A stretch of DNA of 64,000 bases from Methylococcaceae bacterium UBA6146 (GTDB lineage: Bacteria; Pseudomonadota; Gammaproteobacteria; Methylococcales; Methylomonadaceae), in the NCBI GenBank assembly GCA_002422395.1, contig DIUY01000030.1:1-64000 (forward strand), given 5' to 3'. Numbering within the stretch: position 1 is the first letter of the stretch; each line of letters opens with the position of its first letter. This document shows, one piece after another, positions 63,878-64,000 of the stretch. Below the pieces are notes generated by a model that was given only the letters and a program-made list of their open reading frames with translations, did no database searches and was not told the DNA's origin. Made by a program: the position numbers and the translations under genes.

Positions 63878-63976
63878 AGTGTCCCCTCTAAAAAGCAATG
63901 TTGAATTAATACCGGATTTAACCACATAAATTCTACAAATTAAGTAATTATGAATAAGTTTTTTGGCACAAAACGA

Positions 63977-63999
63977 CTGCGCGTCCTTTGAGGACGGGC
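63977..63999. repeat. Short hairpin at the window end
   Basis: CGTCCT-TTG-AGGACG forms a 6-bp stem close to the window end. It may be a terminator-like element of a neighbouring gene outside the window. Confidence 0.35.
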
Positions 64000-64000
64000 A

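Overview
The window looks like chromosomal DNA of a gammaproteobacterium. The tolA-tolR-tolQ-ybgC-ruvB-ruvA-ruvC order is typical of the class. The mix of methanolan-type eps genes, a methanethiol oxidase cluster and an Anbu cluster suggests a methanotroph or methylotroph of the Methylococcales type; that placement is inference. Gene density is high. I found no rRNA or tRNA genes, no CRISPR array and no complete insertion sequence.

Layout. (1) 1-3988, minus strand: tolA (cut by the window edge), tolR, tolQ, ybgC, ruvB, ruvA, ruvC, mostly overlapping by a few bases. (2) 4523-6607: an elongation factor G outside a str operon, behind a structured leader. (3) 7042-22469, plus strand: an exopolysaccharide locus with an initiating sugar-phosphate transferase, export protein EpsE, chain-length protein EpsF, EpsG kinase-like ATPase, EpsL beta-barrel, an ATP-grasp protein, polymerase/ligase, flippase, two glycosyltransferases, a deacetylase-like protein, WecB and a WecG/TagA transferase. 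Facing it at 22528-24132 is a secreted jelly-roll/FN3 protein that looks like a polysaccharide-acting enzyme, with a c-di-GMP-I (GEMM) riboswitch in its leader. (4) 24450-29307, minus: a SWIM/SNF2 helicase, a MITE-like element and a secreted amidohydrolase. (5) 29643-33888, minus: a methanethiol oxidase cluster with SBP56/MtoX, a single protein joining a SCO domain to a MauG-type di-haem peroxidase, a DUF4242 protein and a TetR regulator. (6) 34394-45868: housekeeping genes (cold shock proteins, SelO, GlnK-AmtB, DUF1289, MetG, an RnfB-like ferredoxin, EfpL, an RlmG-like methyltransferase, an ASCH-like protein, N-carbamoylputrescine amidase, a carboxylesterase). (7) 45925-58828: a divergent cluster with the Anbu proteasome-like protease, three transglutaminase-like proteins, a ParA/MinD-like ATPase and two sets of circularly permuted ATP-grasp plus alpha-E proteins (one fused, one split). 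(8) 58896-63877, minus: sbcC and sbcD.

The best candidate for a poorly described system is region 7. Its families are known to co-occur and were predicted to form or modify a peptide-like product, but no product is established. Here the set also holds a ParA-like ATPase, a second ligase/alpha-E pair, and a possible 44-codon basic small ORF with its own terminator in the 1.1 kb divergent spacer. Other notable items are the c-di-GMP riboswitch, the SCO-MauG fusion beside mtoX, a 108-bp MITE-like element with 10-bp flanking direct repeats, and a dispersed 53-bp repeat built on a perfect palindrome.
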